This document shows, piece by piece, positions 1 through 9,000 of a DNA stretch of 64,000 bases. Source of the DNA: Bacillota bacterium (GTDB taxonomy: Bacteria; Bacillota; UBA4882; UBA8346); NCBI GenBank assembly GCA_023400055.1, contig JAEXFN010000018.1, positions 558,001-622,000 on the forward strand. The letters run 5' to 3'. The notes beneath the pieces are model-generated. The model was not told the origin of the DNA. It worked only from the letters and a program-made list of their open reading frames with translations, and did not search any database. The position numbers and the translations under genes are program-made. Numbering within the stretch: the first letter of the stretch is position 1; each line of letters begins with the position of its first letter.

Positions 1-1180
1 TGCCAATGGGAATATTGGGCCAAACTTTGTCATGCTTGTCAAACTTGAGCGCCGGCCATTTTTTGATCGTCTCGGGGTCTTTCGCCTTTTTCAGGGCGGA
101 AGGAACCAGCACGATGCCCAAACCGTTTTCATGATATCCGGCCAGCAGCTCGTCGCTGTAAAAGTATTGGATAACCTTCCAGGCTTCTTTGGGGTGCTTG
201 CTCTTGCTGCTCATAAAGAACCATCTTCCGGCGTTAAAAATCATATTCGATCCCTTGGCCTTGCCGTCGGGGGTAGGCAGCGGCGCGACATCCCATTCTT
301 CCTTGGTGGGGAATTGGTTGGTATAGACGCCGGGCTCGGCATGCGTGTATGAAATATACATCCCGATCTTTCCGGCGGCAAATTGGGTTCGCAGCGGATC
401 GATATCCAGGGCCTCGCAGCCCGGAAAGGCCGCATTGGAAGTGAATATTTCTCGATAGGCCTGCAAAACCGGTTTATAACTTGTGAAATCATATTTGCCG
501 GTCTTAAAATTATAGCCCTGGTCAACTCCGCCGGAGCGGGTCAAGATGAAATCGACCGAGCGCTGCAACGCCGAAGCCGGGCTTTTGAAATTCTGGGCGT
601 AGCCGTAGATGCCCTCTTTGCCGAGCTTATCGCTGATCAGCTTGGCATCCTTGACCATCTCCGCCAGGGTTTTCGGCGGTTGTTTGATCCCGACCCGCTT
701 GAATATCCCCTGGTTGTAAATCAACCGGGTGGTGGTGCCGTTGGATGGCATGGAATAGATCTTGCCGTTCACCGTGTTGATCCCTTCGATGAATGCCCCG
801 GAACCGAAACGTTTCTTGTAGGCGGGCGTAAGATAAGAATTAATCGGCGCCAACTCTCCGTTCGCCAACCGCTTATCGAAGACGCCGTTCGAGTCGATAA
901 ACACATCCGGCGCTTCCCCCGTGGCAAACGCCAGGTCCAAAGTCTGCGGATAATTGTCGGAATAAATCTGATAATCGATCTCGACATCGGAATTCTGCTT
1001 GTTAAACTTATTGACCATCTCGGTCATGTACTTCGCATCATGGCGGTTGATCGTCCAGACCTTGATCTTGACCTTTTCATTGGCCGCCCAAATCGAGCCG
1101 CTGCTCAAACATAAGCCGGCCAGCAGGACCGCAACCAAAAAGGCTCCAACTACTTTTGGGTAATTTGTTCGTTTTCCCAT
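1..1180 (-). CDS. ABC transporter extracellular solute-binding protein, family 1 (3' end outside window)
   Basis: Captures a sugar outside the membrane and delivers it to a CUT1-type ABC importer. The ATG at 1178-1180 follows a GGGGGAG ribosome site. The protein opens MGKRTNYPKVV, then a hydrophobic signal segment ending near SIWAANEK, then the family-1 pattern: KIKVWTINRHD, TGEAPDVFID about residue 85, an interior with NGKIYSMPSNGTTTRLIYN, and PSALKKAKDPE near the cut end. About 393 codons are visible and the stop lies beyond position 1. Family-1 binding proteins usually run 420-450 residues, so only the C-terminal tail is missing. No permease genes are in view; they would lie downstream, outside the window. 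The upstream heparinase-type lyase suggests uronate-containing oligosaccharides as ligand (inference). Confidence 0.9.
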   Translation of the reverse strand, partial: MGKRTNYPKVVGAFLVAVLLAGLCLSSGSIWAANEKVKIKVWTINRHDAKYMTEMVNKFNKQNSDVEIDYQIYSDNYPQTLDLAFATGEAPDVFIDSNGVFDKRLANGELAPINSYLTPAYKKRFGSGAFIEGINTVNGKIYSMPSNGTTTRLIYNQGIFKRVGIKQPPKTLAEMVKDAKLISDKLGKEGIYGYAQNFKSPASALQRSVDFILTRSGGVDQGYNFKTGKYDFTSYKPVLQAYREIFTSNAAFPGCEALDIDPLRTQFAAGKIGMYISYTHAEPGVYTNQFPTKEEWDVAPLPTPDGKAKGSNMIFNAGRWFFMSSKSKHPKEAWKVIQYFYSDELLAGYHENGLGIVLVPSALKKAKDPETIKKWPALKFDKHDKVWPNIPIG

Positions 1181-1268
1181 GTTTCTCCCCCTTAGATTAA
1201 TGATTGGGCCGGTTTCCAACGTCCCGGTCCCCAGGTCTCGAGTTTACATGAATATCGCTTTAATTTTG

Positions 1269-1307
1269 AGTTAATATTTTACTAACGATAGTCAAAATTT
1301 GATGATT
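1269..1307 (-). promoter_or_regulatory. 39-bp element upstream of the solute-binding protein gene (copy 1)
   Basis: Read on the minus strand it starts AATCATCAAATTTT and ends TAAAAT-A-TTAACT. It aligns without gaps over 39 bp to the element at 3378-3416 upstream of the lyase gene. It lies about 90 bp before the binding-protein start and overlaps the lyase stop codon. Likely a shared operator/promoter of the two genes; the regulator is not in the window. Confidence 0.5.
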
Positions 1308-3316
1308 CAGTCATGATGCGATTCCGCCGGCAACGAAATCCGATAGGGGACCTCTTTCCCACCCCGGCTGACAATCACGGTAATCCCATCCTGGCCCGCT
1401 TGAAACTGTACATCAGCGACTCCGGTCTCGCCCCGGCCGACCGTTTCAAAGAGATTGATGAAGCGGGCGCTTTTCCCGTTTACCCGGTGAATCAGATAGG
1501 ACATATCCTGAACCGAGGGATTGGAAGGACCCGCTCCGTAAAACAATTGATTCGAATCGTTGCCGAAACTGTACAGATTGAACCGGCAATTGCGCATTTC
1601 CCAGCTGGAGAGAACGCTGCCGGACGGCCGGATAACCCGCAAGTTCTTCAAATATTTAAAGGGTTTTTTGCTGCTGAATATCCCGGGATGCTCGATCGCC
1701 CGATTCGGCTGCAACTGGCCCGGGACGTGCAGCACCCAGTCGATGGGGCCCGCTTGGACGCCGTCCACCGCAAAGACTTCGATGAAATAGCTCCCGCACC
1801 ACAGAATGATCCGGCGCATGGTCACCCCGGCATAGCTCGGGTCATCCCATTGGACGATCGTATAGGAATCCAGTCCCGGATAGCCGCCATCCCAGCGCAC
1901 CTCGGTGTCCAGCAGCGTGTACTCCGGCCCTTCCCAAAAGCGCAAAACTTTGGGGTTGGCCGGCGGCTGGTTCTCCTCATGGATCATCACCGTATTATGG
2001 CTGCCGGTATTCTTATAGTAATCATAGTGGAGCTTGGCCCCATAGCCGGTGGTTCCGAGATCGGGGGCGATCCATTCCCCGAATGCCAGATAAGACAGGC
2101 CCAGCCGGTCGTAATGATCGTGCTCCCCGCCGAACGGGCTGTGCTTGACCAATAGATACCGTCTCTCCGGGCCATGCAGGACCGTTAAGCCGGAGCCGTC
2201 GGCGTTATGATAATCGGCGAGCGGACGCGGGGCCGGCTCCGGCAAAGACTCCACGCCGTAAAGAAAGGCCTCAAGATTGCCGCGCCGGGAGTCGTCGCGA
2301 TAGATCCGGCGCAGGAACCAGGCGAAGGCCGGATCGCCATATTCGCGGAAGCCGAACTCGTAGACCGTTTCGAAGCGGTGGTTTTTCTCGCCATAGATGG
2401 CGTCATTCAACAAAGGGAGCTCGTCATCGGGCTGGATCAAGCGGAGCGGGAACGCCAGCATTTTGGGAAGGCGGGGATGATTCAACCGGTAAGGGGTATG
2501 GCGGGCGAATTTCTCATACGCCAGAAACGATTCCAGGGCGAAGATATGGTAGTGAATGGATCCCTCGAACCAAAAGTCGTCGCGCAGGACGGCATTTTCC
2601 AACTGATAAACCAGCCCGTAGGGCCAATTGACCGCGAAATCGATCAGATCGTTCCGCTCCAACAGGATTCCCAGGATACCGATGGCGGCGTCGATGATGA
2701 CTTCATGATTGTGCAACTGGGGAGTGCGGTGTTCCCGCAAGAACTCCGCCCCCGGGATGAAGAGATCCACCTCGATACCCTTTCTTTCGGCCGGCGCCAA
2801 CGCGTCACGGATCAGATCATAGCCGCAGGCCAACAACCGCAGCCAAGTCGCTTCGCACAGGGTTTGGGCGTTGGCTTTGCCGGGGCCGTTATAGGGAATG
2901 TCGCCATGAACCTGATAATCAGGATAGTAACGGGCATATTGCAATAATATCGTCTTGGCCAGCTCAAGATATTTGGAATCCTGCGTAAAGAGCCATAACA
3001 AACCGCAGGAATAGCAGCCCTCGGCATTGATCTGATTGACAAAACGCCACCAGGCGCCGTCATACGGCTCGCCGCTGAAGACCGTTCCATCCACCGGACA
3101 GACATGGCGCCGGGGTTCATCGATATCGAATTGCAACTGGACCGAATGCTCCGGGCAGAAATAATACAGCGTCCAAGTGGCCAGTCCGGTTTCGGGAATA
3201 CGGATTCCCGCTTCGAAGGACTCCCGGACCCGCTGGCGCAGATTGGTCACGATGGAATCATCATGGCGCAAACGGTTCCGATAGGCTTCGACCTCTCCCG
3301 GCGTGAATTGAATCAT
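1307..3316 (-). CDS. Heparinase II/III family polysaccharide lyase-like protein
   Basis: Predicted to cleave uronic-acid-containing polysaccharide or oligosaccharide by beta-elimination. At 669 residues it has the family plan: an N-terminal alpha/alpha toroid (about 60-330, with DGAWWRFVNQINAEGCYSCG, a TLCEATWLRLLACGYDLI helix and LHNHEVIIDAA), then the C-terminal beta-sandwich heparinase II/III domain starting near HSPFGGEHDHYDRLGLSYLA (about 375-395). The HNHE and HYHIF segments and the GEHDHYD histidines are candidates for the catalytic His/Tyr pair. No signal peptide is visible, so it probably acts in the cytoplasm on imported oligosaccharides. Start chosen at 3314-3316 behind GGGAGGTAAC. 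Exact substrate (alginate, heparin, pectic) cannot be read from sequence. Confidence 0.85.
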   Translation of the reverse strand: MIQFTPGEVEAYRNRLRHDDSIVTNLRQRVRESFEAGIRIPETGLATWTLYYFCPEHSVQLQFDIDEPRRHVCPVDGTVFSGEPYDGAWWRFVNQINAEGCYSCGLLWLFTQDSKYLELAKTILLQYARYYPDYQVHGDIPYNGPGKANAQTLCEATWLRLLACGYDLIRDALAPAERKGIEVDLFIPGAEFLREHRTPQLHNHEVIIDAAIGILGILLERNDLIDFAVNWPYGLVYQLENAVLRDDFWFEGSIHYHIFALESFLAYEKFARHTPYRLNHPRLPKMLAFPLRLIQPDDELPLLNDAIYGEKNHRFETVYEFGFREYGDPAFAWFLRRIYRDDSRRGNLEAFLYGVESLPEPAPRPLADYHNADGSGLTVLHGPERRYLLVKHSPFGGEHDHYDRLGLSYLAFGEWIAPDLGTTGYGAKLHYDYYKNTGSHNTVMIHEENQPPANPKVLRFWEGPEYTLLDTEVRWDGGYPGLDSYTIVQWDDPSYAGVTMRRIILWCGSYFIEVFAVDGVQAGPIDWVLHVPGQLQPNRAIEHPGIFSSKKPFKYLKNLRVIRPSGSVLSSWEMRNCRFNLYSFGNDSNQLFYGAGPSNPSVQDMSYLIHRVNGKSARFINLFETVGRGETGVADVQFQAGQDGITVIVSRGGKEVPYRISLPAESHHD

Positions 3317-3377
3317 GACACGTTACCTCCCGACGATAATTTCCGTTCCATCTTAACCTGTTACGTTTTCGGTCCAT

Positions 3378-3416
3378 AGTTAAAATTTTAAGAACATAGG
3401 GTAAAATTTGATGATT
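3378..3416 (-). promoter_or_regulatory. 39-bp element upstream of the lyase gene (copy 2)
   Basis: Minus-strand copy starting AATCATCAAATTTT and ending TAAAAT-T-TTAACT, about 62 bp before the lyase start. It aligns gap-free to 1269-1307 with two conserved blocks about 13-14 and 12 bp long. Copies before two functionally linked genes suggest co-regulation, for instance by an AraC-type activator encoded elsewhere (inference). Confidence 0.5.
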
Positions 3417-3783
3417 TGAAAGCGAAGCCCGGATGATTACGCCGGCATTTACTCTGGCGAAGCACCGATTGCCTATGCCCGTCGACCTCGCATCAGCCTG
3501 TAACATAATTAAAGGAGGTGAGTGAATTAATCACTTCCCTCCTTCCCGCTCAAAACGTCCCCCTATACAAACTGCAACGCTATGAATAAAATGAACCCCG
3601 ATTGCTCGCAGTCCGGGCTTCCCATTTTTATGTCGATCAAAAACCGGAACTCTTCCGTCCGTCGCTACAATTTTTCTATTCAAACATTTCCATCGTATGA
3701 TACCTCCGACTCATTTGGGAAGAAATCCGTCCCGGATCGGAGGGATGGGTTCGCCCCATGGCCGGCAACCGCTGCTCCTTGCC

Positions 3784-4056
3784 TTCCCAAGCCTTGGGAA
3801 AGGATGCCCAAGGCTTGGGAAAACATGCCCAACCTTTGGGCGAACTGTCCCAGGGGTTGGGAGAGGATGCTCAGGACTTGGGAAAGCTGTCCCAAGGTTT
3901 GGGCAAGCATGCCCGAGCCGTGGGCGAGCTTCCCCAAGCTTTGGGGAGACATTCCCAAACGTTGGGCGATCGTTCCCAAGCGCCGGGCAAGTTTCCCCAA
4001 GGGCCCTCCCGGCTTCCCCAAGGTTAGGGGAAGCCTCTTCGGCCGCCGGAGAAACT
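3784..4056. repeat. Array of about 13 tandem 21-bp near-palindromic units
   Basis: Units start at 3784, 3805, 3826 and so on every 21 bp without exception. Most keep CCCAA and TTGGG arms about 3 bp apart; the best is TTCCCAAGCCTTGGGAA at 3784. The last units (3994 onward) are decayed. Because 21 is a multiple of three and the units lack stops, long ORFs stay open on both strands and encode heptapeptide repeats; none has a convincing ribosome site. The array lies 3' of mgtA and upstream of the lyase gene. The rest of 3417-4137 shows no gene, apart from a purine-rich AAAGGAGGTGAG near 3511 with no credible ORF behind it. Confidence 0.85.
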
Positions 4057-4137
4057 GTTGCGTGATTCGGGGCTGCAGTACCGAGGCCCGGAGCGGCCCG
4101 ATCAATCCTTAACATTGAAACGACGCCCGGGCTTCTC

Positions 4138-6807
4138 CTAGAGAAAAGTCTGATATCTTTTAATATAAATCGTCTTTAAAGCCTGACATACCAGCATATA
4201 GCAGACCATTGTCGCGATGAGCCAGGGGAAATAGGCCAGCGGCAGAGCCGCCATTTTCAGGTAAGCGCCAAACGGCGTAAACGGAATTGCCACGCCAATC
4301 GCGATGATTGCGCTGGTCAGCAGCATAACCGGCGCGGTCGCGCGGCTTTGGACGAACGGCAACTTCTTGGTGCGGATGAAATGGACGATCAAAGTCTGCG
4401 ACATCAAGCTTTCGACAAACCACCCGGCATGAAAGAGCGCCACCGCGTGCGGATTGGCGGCATCGTTGCACCCGAACACGAACCACATCAGCAAATACGT
4501 CGTAATGTCAAACACCGAGCTGGTCGGGCCGATCCAGAGCATAAATTTGCTGATTCCCGAAGCATCCCACTGGCGGGGCTTTCTGAGATATTCGACGTCC
4601 ATGTTGTCCCAGGGAATCGCGATTTGCGAGATGTCATAAAGCAAATTGAGCACCAGGATTTGGATGGGCAGCATCGGCAGGAAGGGCAAAAAGGCGCTGG
4701 CCGCCAACACACTGAACATGTTGCCGAAATTGGAGCTCGCCGTCATCTTGATATATTTGATGGTGTTGCCGAAGGTCTTCCGCCCCTCGATCACCCCCGC
4801 TTTCAAAACCAACAAATCCTTTTCAAGCAGGATAATGTCCGCCGATTCCTTGGCAATATCCACCGCGGTATCCACCGAGATTCCGACATCCGACTCCCGC
4901 ATCGCCGCGGCGTCGTTGATGCCATCGCCCATGAAACCGACCGTATGACCTCCTTGTTTCAACACCCGGATAATGCGCGCTTTTTGCTGGGGCGAAAGTT
5001 TGGCGAATACCGTGGTGATTTCGGCAACCCCGGCCAATTCTTCATCGCTCAAGGCGTCCATCTGCGACCCCAGCAGAATGTTATCCACCGGAAGCTGCAC
5101 TTGTTTACAAACTTGCTTCGTGATAACCTCATTGTCGCCGGTGAGTACTTTAACTGCCACTCCGTACTCTTTTAACGCCCGGATCGCCGCCGCCGCAGTC
5201 TTTTTGGGCGGATCCAAGAATCCGATATATCCCATCAGCACCATTTCCGATTCATCTTTCACCGAGAAAACGCCTTCCACCGACGGATTGGTCTTTTGGG
5301 CGACGGCGATCACCCGCATCCCTTCTTCATTCAAACTCTTCACCATGGCCATGATTTCGCGCCGAATCTCATCGGTCAGCGGCGCCACTTCGCCTTGGTA
5401 TTCGGCGAAGCTGGAAATGGCCAGCATCTCCTCGACCGCGCCCTTGGTTATCATTTGCGTTTTCCCATCGCTGTCCTCGAGCACCACCGACATCCGGCGC
5501 CGGGAAAAATCGAAAGGAATTTCATCCACTTTGGTATAGCGGCTGCCCAACTCCGCGAAGCCCACTTCATTGGCGTGATCGAGGATCGCTACGTCCAGCA
5601 GGTTTTTCAAACCCGTCTGATAATAACTGTTCATGAAGGCGTGGCGCAATACCCGGATATCCTCGTTGCCATGGATGTCCAAATGGCGTTCCAGAATGAT
5701 CTTGTCTTGGGTCAGGGTCCCGGTTTTATCGGTGCACAGCACATCCATGGCCCCGAAGTTTTGGATGGAACTCAGCTGTTTTACTATCGTTTTGCGCTTG
5801 GCCATCGTGACCGCGCCTTTGGCCAAGTTGGTGGTGACGATCATCGGCAGCATCTCCGGCGTCAAGCCTACCGCCACCGAAAGCGCGAACATCAGCGCCT
5901 CGAGCCAATTCCCCTTGCTTAAACCATTCACCACCAACACGATCGGTACCATGCCCATCATGAAACGGATCAGCACCCAGCTGACACTATTGATCCCCTT
6001 GTCAAAGCTGGTCTGAACGCGACGGCCAACAATGGATTTGGCAATCGCGCCCAAGGAGGTCTGGTTCCCCGTAACCAGCACTACCGCTATGGCGGAGCCG
6101 CTGATTACGTTGCTGCCCATGAAGCACAGATTATCCAACTCCAAAGGACTTTTGGGTCTGGTGTCCTCATTGCGCAAGGCATCATATTTCTCTACCGGTT
6201 CCGATTCGCCGGTCAAGGCCGACTGGCTGATGAATAAGTCTTTCGAGAAGATAATCCGGACATCAGCGGGAATCATGTCCCCCGCCGCCAGATGAACAAT
6301 ATCGCCCGGGACGAGCTGCGCCAAAGGGATTTCGGCTTTTCCGGTTTCGGCGCGTTCTGCCGTAACCGTGGTTCGCACCATCGCCTTGAGTTTTTCCGCC
6401 GCATCACCGGAACGGGCTTCCTGCACATAACGGAGCACGCCGCTGATGGTTACCATCACTGCGATAACCATTACAGTTCTCAGGCTCTTATCGCCCGATG
6501 CCGCCAGTACAAAATCGAGCCCAAAAGAGATGGCCGCCAGGATAAACAGTACGACAGTAAAAGGGTTGATAAACGCTTTGTATAGCCTTTTTATCAACGA
6601 ATCGGCTTTCTCATGCGAAATCTCATTAAGGCCATACTTTTCCTGACGGTCCTCCACCGCTTCGATGTTCAGGCCATTTCTTTGGGTATGAAGTTCTGCA
6701 AACAGCCCCTCCGGGCTCAGGCGCGAATAGCGAGCGAATCGCTCGGCAACGGAGGATACGTCATGGTTGACATTGTTTTGAAGCAATTCATTAATCTTTT
6801 TCATCAT
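4138..6807 (-). CDS. mgtA: Magnesium-translocating P-type ATPase
   Basis: Imports Mg2+ at the cytoplasmic membrane with ATP hydrolysis (P3B-type). About 889 residues, matching MgtA/MgtB. Visible motifs: N-terminal cation-ATPase domain (LSPEGLFAELHTQRNGL), actuator-loop ALTGESEPVEK, phosphorylation site DKTGTLT near residue 375, and hinge GDGINDAAAMRESDVGISV near 650. The membrane half ends with six C-terminal helices (NLLYDISQIAIPWDNMD). Start set at the ATGATG at 6802-6807 behind a GGGGG ribosome site; a TTG start 12 nt upstream is less likely. It is a single-gene unit under the M-box riboswitch described upstream, so expression should rise when Mg2+ is low. Confidence 0.96.
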   Translation of the reverse strand: MMKKINELLQNNVNHDVSSVAERFARYSRLSPEGLFAELHTQRNGLNIEAVEDRQEKYGLNEISHEKADSLIKRLYKAFINPFTVVLFILAAISFGLDFVLAASGDKSLRTVMVIAVMVTISGVLRYVQEARSGDAAEKLKAMVRTTVTAERAETGKAEIPLAQLVPGDIVHLAAGDMIPADVRIIFSKDLFISQSALTGESEPVEKYDALRNEDTRPKSPLELDNLCFMGSNVISGSAIAVVLVTGNQTSLGAIAKSIVGRRVQTSFDKGINSVSWVLIRFMMGMVPIVLVVNGLSKGNWLEALMFALSVAVGLTPEMLPMIVTTNLAKGAVTMAKRKTIVKQLSSIQNFGAMDVLCTDKTGTLTQDKIILERHLDIHGNEDIRVLRHAFMNSYYQTGLKNLLDVAILDHANEVGFAELGSRYTKVDEIPFDFSRRRMSVVLEDSDGKTQMITKGAVEEMLAISSFAEYQGEVAPLTDEIRREIMAMVKSLNEEGMRVIAVAQKTNPSVEGVFSVKDESEMVLMGYIGFLDPPKKTAAAAIRALKEYGVAVKVLTGDNEVITKQVCKQVQLPVDNILLGSQMDALSDEELAGVAEITTVFAKLSPQQKARIIRVLKQGGHTVGFMGDGINDAAAMRESDVGISVDTAVDIAKESADIILLEKDLLVLKAGVIEGRKTFGNTIKYIKMTASSNFGNMFSVLAASAFLPFLPMLPIQILVLNLLYDISQIAIPWDNMDVEYLRKPRQWDASGISKFMLWIGPTSSVFDITTYLLMWFVFGCNDAANPHAVALFHAGWFVESLMSQTLIVHFIRTKKLPFVQSRATAPVMLLTSAIIAIGVAIPFTPFGAYLKMAALPLAYFPWLIATMVCYMLVCQALKTIYIKRYQTFL

Positions 6808-6860
6808 CCGGACCCCCAATCATCAGGTTGTCAATCCATTGCTGAAGCATTTTGGCGCGC

Positions 6861-6893
6861 AAAAAAACCTCTCAACGAATTGAAAGGTTTTAA
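6861..6893 (-). terminator. Riboswitch-controlled intrinsic terminator of mgtA
   Basis: On the minus strand AAACCTTTCAA pairs with TTGAGAGGTTT around a TTCG tetraloop (one G-T pair), followed by seven Ts. It stands about 55 nt before the mgtA start. Its 3' arm, ATTCGTTGAG, is complementary to CTCAACGAAT at 6909-6918, giving a mutually exclusive antiterminator. Confidence 0.9.
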
Positions 6894-6906
6894 ATGCAAA
6901 CTTTTT

Positions 6907-7068
6907 ATATTCGTTGAGCTTTGGCACTATACGGCTTTGAGAAAATGATCTCAGCTACATTAAGTAAAACCTTATTTCGGTAATACCTGTTAACCCATTG
7001 GCGTCTTTCGACGTTTCCGGGCAGTAGCCTATATCCGTATAGGAGCCTCACCTAACATAAATATTGAG
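6907..7068 (-). promoter_or_regulatory. M-box (ykoK-type) magnesium riboswitch
   Basis: The minus strand carries the M-box core: GTTAGGTGAGGCTCCTATA, then GGCTACTGCCC, then GTCGAAAGACGCCAATGGGT, then AACAGG, then AAGGTTTTACTTAATGTAGCTG, closing with AGTGCCAAAGCTCAACGAA. These match the conserved blocks of the Bacillus mgtE/ykoK leader. Helix P1 can form between ATATT/GTT near 7054-7065 and AAC/AATAT near 6908-6917. With Mg2+ bound, P1 holds the CTCAACGAAT strand and lets the terminator form; without Mg2+ that strand pairs with the terminator arm and transcription continues. Confidence 0.95.
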
Positions 7069-7332
7069 TTGAAGGTGTGATTTTCAGCCAAAAAGGGATC
7101 CGCAAAGGGAAAGAGATTTGTCGCAGATTGAACTCGTCTGAGGAATAATCGCTGGGAGAATAAGGGGGGAAACCGTTACTCGCCAAAGAATACAGATTCA
7201 GACTTCGGAAGTCCGATATTGCGGCAAACTAAACTTAAATGTCCCTTGTTGGCCGATCTACTACCGTCACCTTCCATTGCCCTCACCTGCCTCTTCATCA
7301 CTTAATTAAGCTCTGTTTTTCGCTCTCTTTTA

Positions 7333-7361
7333 TATATATTCCTTTTATCTGATTTTGTCAA
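7333..7361 (-). promoter_or_regulatory. Sigma-A promoter of the mgtA leader
   Basis: Minus strand: TTGACA (7356-7361), 17-bp spacer, TATATA (7333-7338). Transcription would start near 7326, giving a leader of about 520 nt. Roughly 250 nt of it (7070-7326) precede the aptamer; I see no gene or clear structure there. Confidence 0.75.
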
Positions 7362-7471
7362 CATCCTTTGCTAAAAATCTCTCCAAAATGATTATTAATT
7401 TTGGATTGCATGGGATAAAGCGAGGTTTTTCGAATCCTTGTTTTGATATGTGTATGTAAGGGAGTTGCTAT

Positions 7472-7528
7472 TCTCTGCCGCTTATGGCGGAGATTTTTGA
7501 ACCCCATCGGCAAGCCGGTGGGGTTCAA
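7472..7528. repeat. Inverted repeats 3' of the ManD-like gene; possible terminators
   Basis: 7497-7528 is a strong hairpin: TTGAACCCCA pairs with TGGGGTTCAA and CGGC with GCCG around an AA loop. It has no T tract on either strand. A second stem just before it (TCT-CCGC with GCGG-AGA, then TTTTT) has a T tail on the plus strand. Likely transcript-end signals for the minus-strand operon ending at 7634; 7529-7633 holds nothing else recognisable. Confidence 0.45.
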
Positions 7529-7633
7529 CATAATAATGGCTTTAAAATCATTCGTTTTAATAAAACTCCACCCCGGTCTGCCGGACGCCATTCCGGGGGC
7601 GCGCACGGATTTACCCATCCCTATATAAACTCT

Positions 7634-8884
7634 TCAGGGAGTCTGCAGCGAACCATCGCGCAAGCGAGTCTGGGTCCACGTCGTCACAACGTTCTCGCAA
7701 GGATACTTGGCGGCTTCCTTTTCATCGATTTCCACACCGAGGCCCGGTCGGTCGCTAGCATAGACAAAACCGTCATTGCCGTAAACGGGCATGCCCGGAA
7801 AAACCTCCATCAGGGCGCCATGGGGTCCCTTTAGCTGTTGAATGACGAAATTCGGCGGTTCGATGCCGCTCCACTCCTGCAAGCCGAGATTGGCGGCTGC
7901 CAAATCGATGTGGATATTGGCGGCATGGGCGATCGGGCTCATATCTCCCGGGCCGTGCCAGCAGATGCGCACGCCGTACTGTTCGCAGAACTGCTGCAAC
8001 TTGTGAGCCAGAGTGATGCCGCCGACCTGGCTGATATGGACGCGCATGAAATCGATCATCCGATTCTGCACTAAATTCTTATACTCTGCCGGATTGTTGA
8101 ACAGTTCCCCCTGCGCCAGCGGAGTGACGCTGGTTTGCCGGATACGCTGCAGCCATTCGGTCTGTTCCAGCGGGACGACATCTTCCATGAAGAATAGTTG
8201 ATAGGGCTCCATTTCCTTGACAAAACGGACCGCATCGGTGGGGTGAATCCGTTCATGGACATCGTGCAGCAGCTCGATGTCCATGCCGATTTTGGCGCGG
8301 ATGCCGTCAAAAAGTTTCAGGGTGTCGCGCATATACTGCTTCGTATCGAGATAAACGCCCTTGAGCGCTCCCTTGGCCGCCCATCCGGGGGCGTCGCCGT
8401 AGCCGCTGCCCCCATAACCGCCGCACTGGCAGCGGATATGACCGATGCCGATGCTGCGGTACTTTTCAATGTTTTCACAGATCTCATTGATGTCCCGGCC
8501 GTCGGCGTGCCGGTAGACCGGCACCCCCTCCCGCATCTTGCCGCCAAACAGATCATACAATGGCATCTCAGCCATTTTGCCCTTGATGTCCCACAAGGCC
8601 ATATCAACGCCGGAAATGGCGTTATTCACTACCGGGCCGTAGCGCCAGTAGGCGTTTTGATGCATCAATTGCCAGAGCTCGCCGATCCGGGTGACATCGC
8701 GGCCGATGAGCAAGGGGCGCAGGTATTCCTCGATCAGCTGTTTGACGGTCCGATGACGGTAAGCAAAAGTTGCGCAGCCCAGACCGTACAGACCGGGTTC
8801 GCTGGTCATTACTTTGACGACCACCAGATTAATGCCTTCCGGCGCCGTCAAAATGACCTTTAGGTCTTGAATTTTAGGATTCAT
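7634..8884 (-). CDS. Enolase-superfamily sugar-acid dehydratase (ManD/RspA family)
   Basis: Dehydrates an aldonic acid, most likely D-mannonate (to 2-keto-3-deoxygluconate) or D-gluconate. The 416-residue chain matches the ManD/RspA subgroup: N-terminal capping domain (EPGLYGLGCATF) and a barrel with LLHDVHERIHP about residue 215, FFMEDVVP and AQGELFNNP supplying the acidic Mg2+ ligands, then CWHGPGDMSP with the conserved His. The order RspA-like, SDR, RspB-like resembles rspAB of E. coli with an SDR added. The five ABC transporter genes upstream suggest that the imported ligand yields the sugar acid. It could also be one of the low-activity members of this subgroup, so the exact substrate is unsure. 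Confidence 0.88.
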   Translation of the reverse strand: MNPKIQDLKVILTAPEGINLVVVKVMTSEPGLYGLGCATFAYRHRTVKQLIEEYLRPLLIGRDVTRIGELWQLMHQNAYWRYGPVVNNAISGVDMALWDIKGKMAEMPLYDLFGGKMREGVPVYRHADGRDINEICENIEKYRSIGIGHIRCQCGGYGGSGYGDAPGWAAKGALKGVYLDTKQYMRDTLKLFDGIRAKIGMDIELLHDVHERIHPTDAVRFVKEMEPYQLFFMEDVVPLEQTEWLQRIRQTSVTPLAQGELFNNPAEYKNLVQNRMIDFMRVHISQVGGITLAHKLQQFCEQYGVRICWHGPGDMSPIAHAANIHIDLAAANLGLQEWSGIEPPNFVIQQLKGPHGALMEVFPGMPVYGNDGFVYASDRPGLGVEIDEKEAAKYPCENVVTTWTQTRLRDGSLQTP

Positions 8885-9000
8885 GGCTGATCCTCCAGTT
8901 CAGTGGTTTTCCGAAAAGATGCGACGCTTAACCCGGGTTTGAGCCGGGAATCATTCCGCCGGCGCTGGGATATCTTTGTTCAACCCGTCGCACTCCAAAG

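Noticed and set aside
3261..3506. 81-residue minus-strand ORF upstream of the lyase
   Set aside because: Overlaps the lyase start and its regulatory element, with no domain or ribosome site.
3784..4056. CRISPR array
   Set aside because: Units are contiguous 21-mers without unique spacers and no cas genes are present.
3582..4115. Long ORFs on both strands with heptapeptide repeats (for example 141 aa minus, 176 aa plus)
   Set aside because: They are open because 21-bp stop-free units keep all frames open; none has a clear ribosome site or a recognisable domain.
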